Assembly: GCF_019925205.1 (NCBI RefSeq) | Contig: NC_083566.1 | Location: 7,378,001 to 7,442,000 of the forward strand | Direction of reading: 5' to 3' | Source of the DNA: Metopolophium dirhodum | Taxonomy: Eukaryota > Arthropoda > Insecta > Hemiptera > Aphididae | Length of the DNA: 64,000 bases | In this document: piece by piece, positions 63,479 to 64,000 of the stretch | Layout of the letters: each line of letters begins with the position of its first letter | Position numbering within the stretch: the first letter of the stretch is position 1 | Notes under the pieces: generated by a model | Told to the model about the DNA's origin: nothing | Databases searched by the model: none | The model's input: the letters and a program-made list of their open reading frames with translations, nothing else | Translations under genes and position numbers: made by a program

Positions 63479-63618
63479 CTTAAAATAAGTACCTAAGTAT
63501 AGTAAATAATTAGGTATTATTTTCTTTTTTGTGAATGCGTTTAAAATAAATAACAGTTTTCAAGTATAAGATTAAAATTTTAACTAAAAAATTAAGGGAT
63601 AAACATAACTCATCGTTT

Positions 63619-63687
63619 GTAAACATCACGCCTTGTTGGTGGTTGTTTGCTTTCTTAAGGAATGACAAATGTTTACTTAATGTTTAC
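63619..63687. promoter_or_regulatory. Cluster of forkhead-type binding motifs
   Basis: Four matches to the forkhead core within 69 bp: GTAAACA (63619-63625, minus orientation), TGTTTGC (63644-63650), TGTTTAC (63670-63676) and TGTTTAC (63681-63687). AT-rich DNA makes single hits common; the density is what is unusual. Function is inference. Confidence 0.2.
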
Positions 63688-64000
63688 CATTGCAATATAG
63701 CAGTGAAAACGACCTACCAAACTATCAACGTAACGCGCGCGGGTCATATCATGCATACAAATGTAATAAATACTTTCAACTACCACTTAGGTACCAGTGT
63801 TGATAATTTAATTAATTACACTTGCAATTGTTTTACTTTCGAAAAAAAAATCCCACAAATATCTCATCTATCATTGGTAGTTTATACGATTAATTATAGA
63901 TATAGGTACCTAGAAATTATTATAGTAAATACATTTTTCAAACTAAGTATTATTATGTCTGCGTTTGTTATTAGTTATTAGTTCACCGGAATAAACACAA
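63688..64000. other. No supported feature
   Basis: A 112-codon + frame covers 63643-63981 but starts at TTG and has no motif, so I treat it as chance. Confidence 0.4.

Noticed and set aside
63643..63981. 112-codon + frame at the right edge
   Set aside because: Starts at TTG; composition is that expected of AT-rich DNA and no motif is present.

Overview
The window is eukaryotic, A+T-rich (about 70% by eye) nuclear DNA with no confidently recognisable host protein gene. Long runs of AT-only sequence, endless TAATATTAT and ATT/CA microsatellites, the recurring palindrome TAGGTACCTA and dispersed CGATTCTGAGCG-type repeats are what I associate with aphid genomes (Hemiptera, Aphididae). That assignment is pattern recognition, not a database result. 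Nearly all open frames over 60 codons are chance or microsatellite frames (poly-VC, poly-HT, poly-Y/L/I), and many begin at GTG or TTG rather than ATG.

Layout. 348-1990: a decayed non-LTR retrotransposon (3' half of a reverse transcriptase, + strand), interrupted by a 430-bp hAT-like element with a perfect 8-bp target duplication. The rest is an alternation of very AT-rich deserts with CpG-containing, less AT-rich islands (about 3.6-4.7, 5.8-7.2, 11.3-12.9, 15.3-17.4, 20.6-21.6, 24.1-25.4, 29.2-32.1, 35.4-36.8, 37.8-39.7, 45.3-47.0, 48.2-49.0, 51.8-55.0 and 56.9-58.9 kb). Other mobile DNA: three copies of a CGATTCTGAGCG-family repeat (9.4, 44.1-45.1 and 61.7-62.5 kb), a pogo-like MITE (46.7 kb), a tRNA-headed SINE (56.05-56.35 kb), several hAT-like ends (26.8, 45.0 and 55.66 kb) and a second complete hAT-like element with an 8-bp target duplication (62785-63478).

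Candidate host genes, all low confidence: a TATA + initiator + ATG arrangement opening a signal-peptide-like frame at 29.6 kb; an isolated GC-rich block at 35.4-36.8 kb with a TATA box, an intron-like segment and an AATAAA signal; a CpG island at 58.4-58.7 kb that could hold a minus-strand first exon ending at a CAG|GTATAT donor; and smaller frames at 15.3, 23.97, 45.2, 46.8, 50.3 and 54.96 kb. I see no operon, CRISPR array, rRNA or intact tRNA gene. The most natural reading is a gene desert or very long intron between or within genes, with scattered transposon debris and possible regulatory islands.
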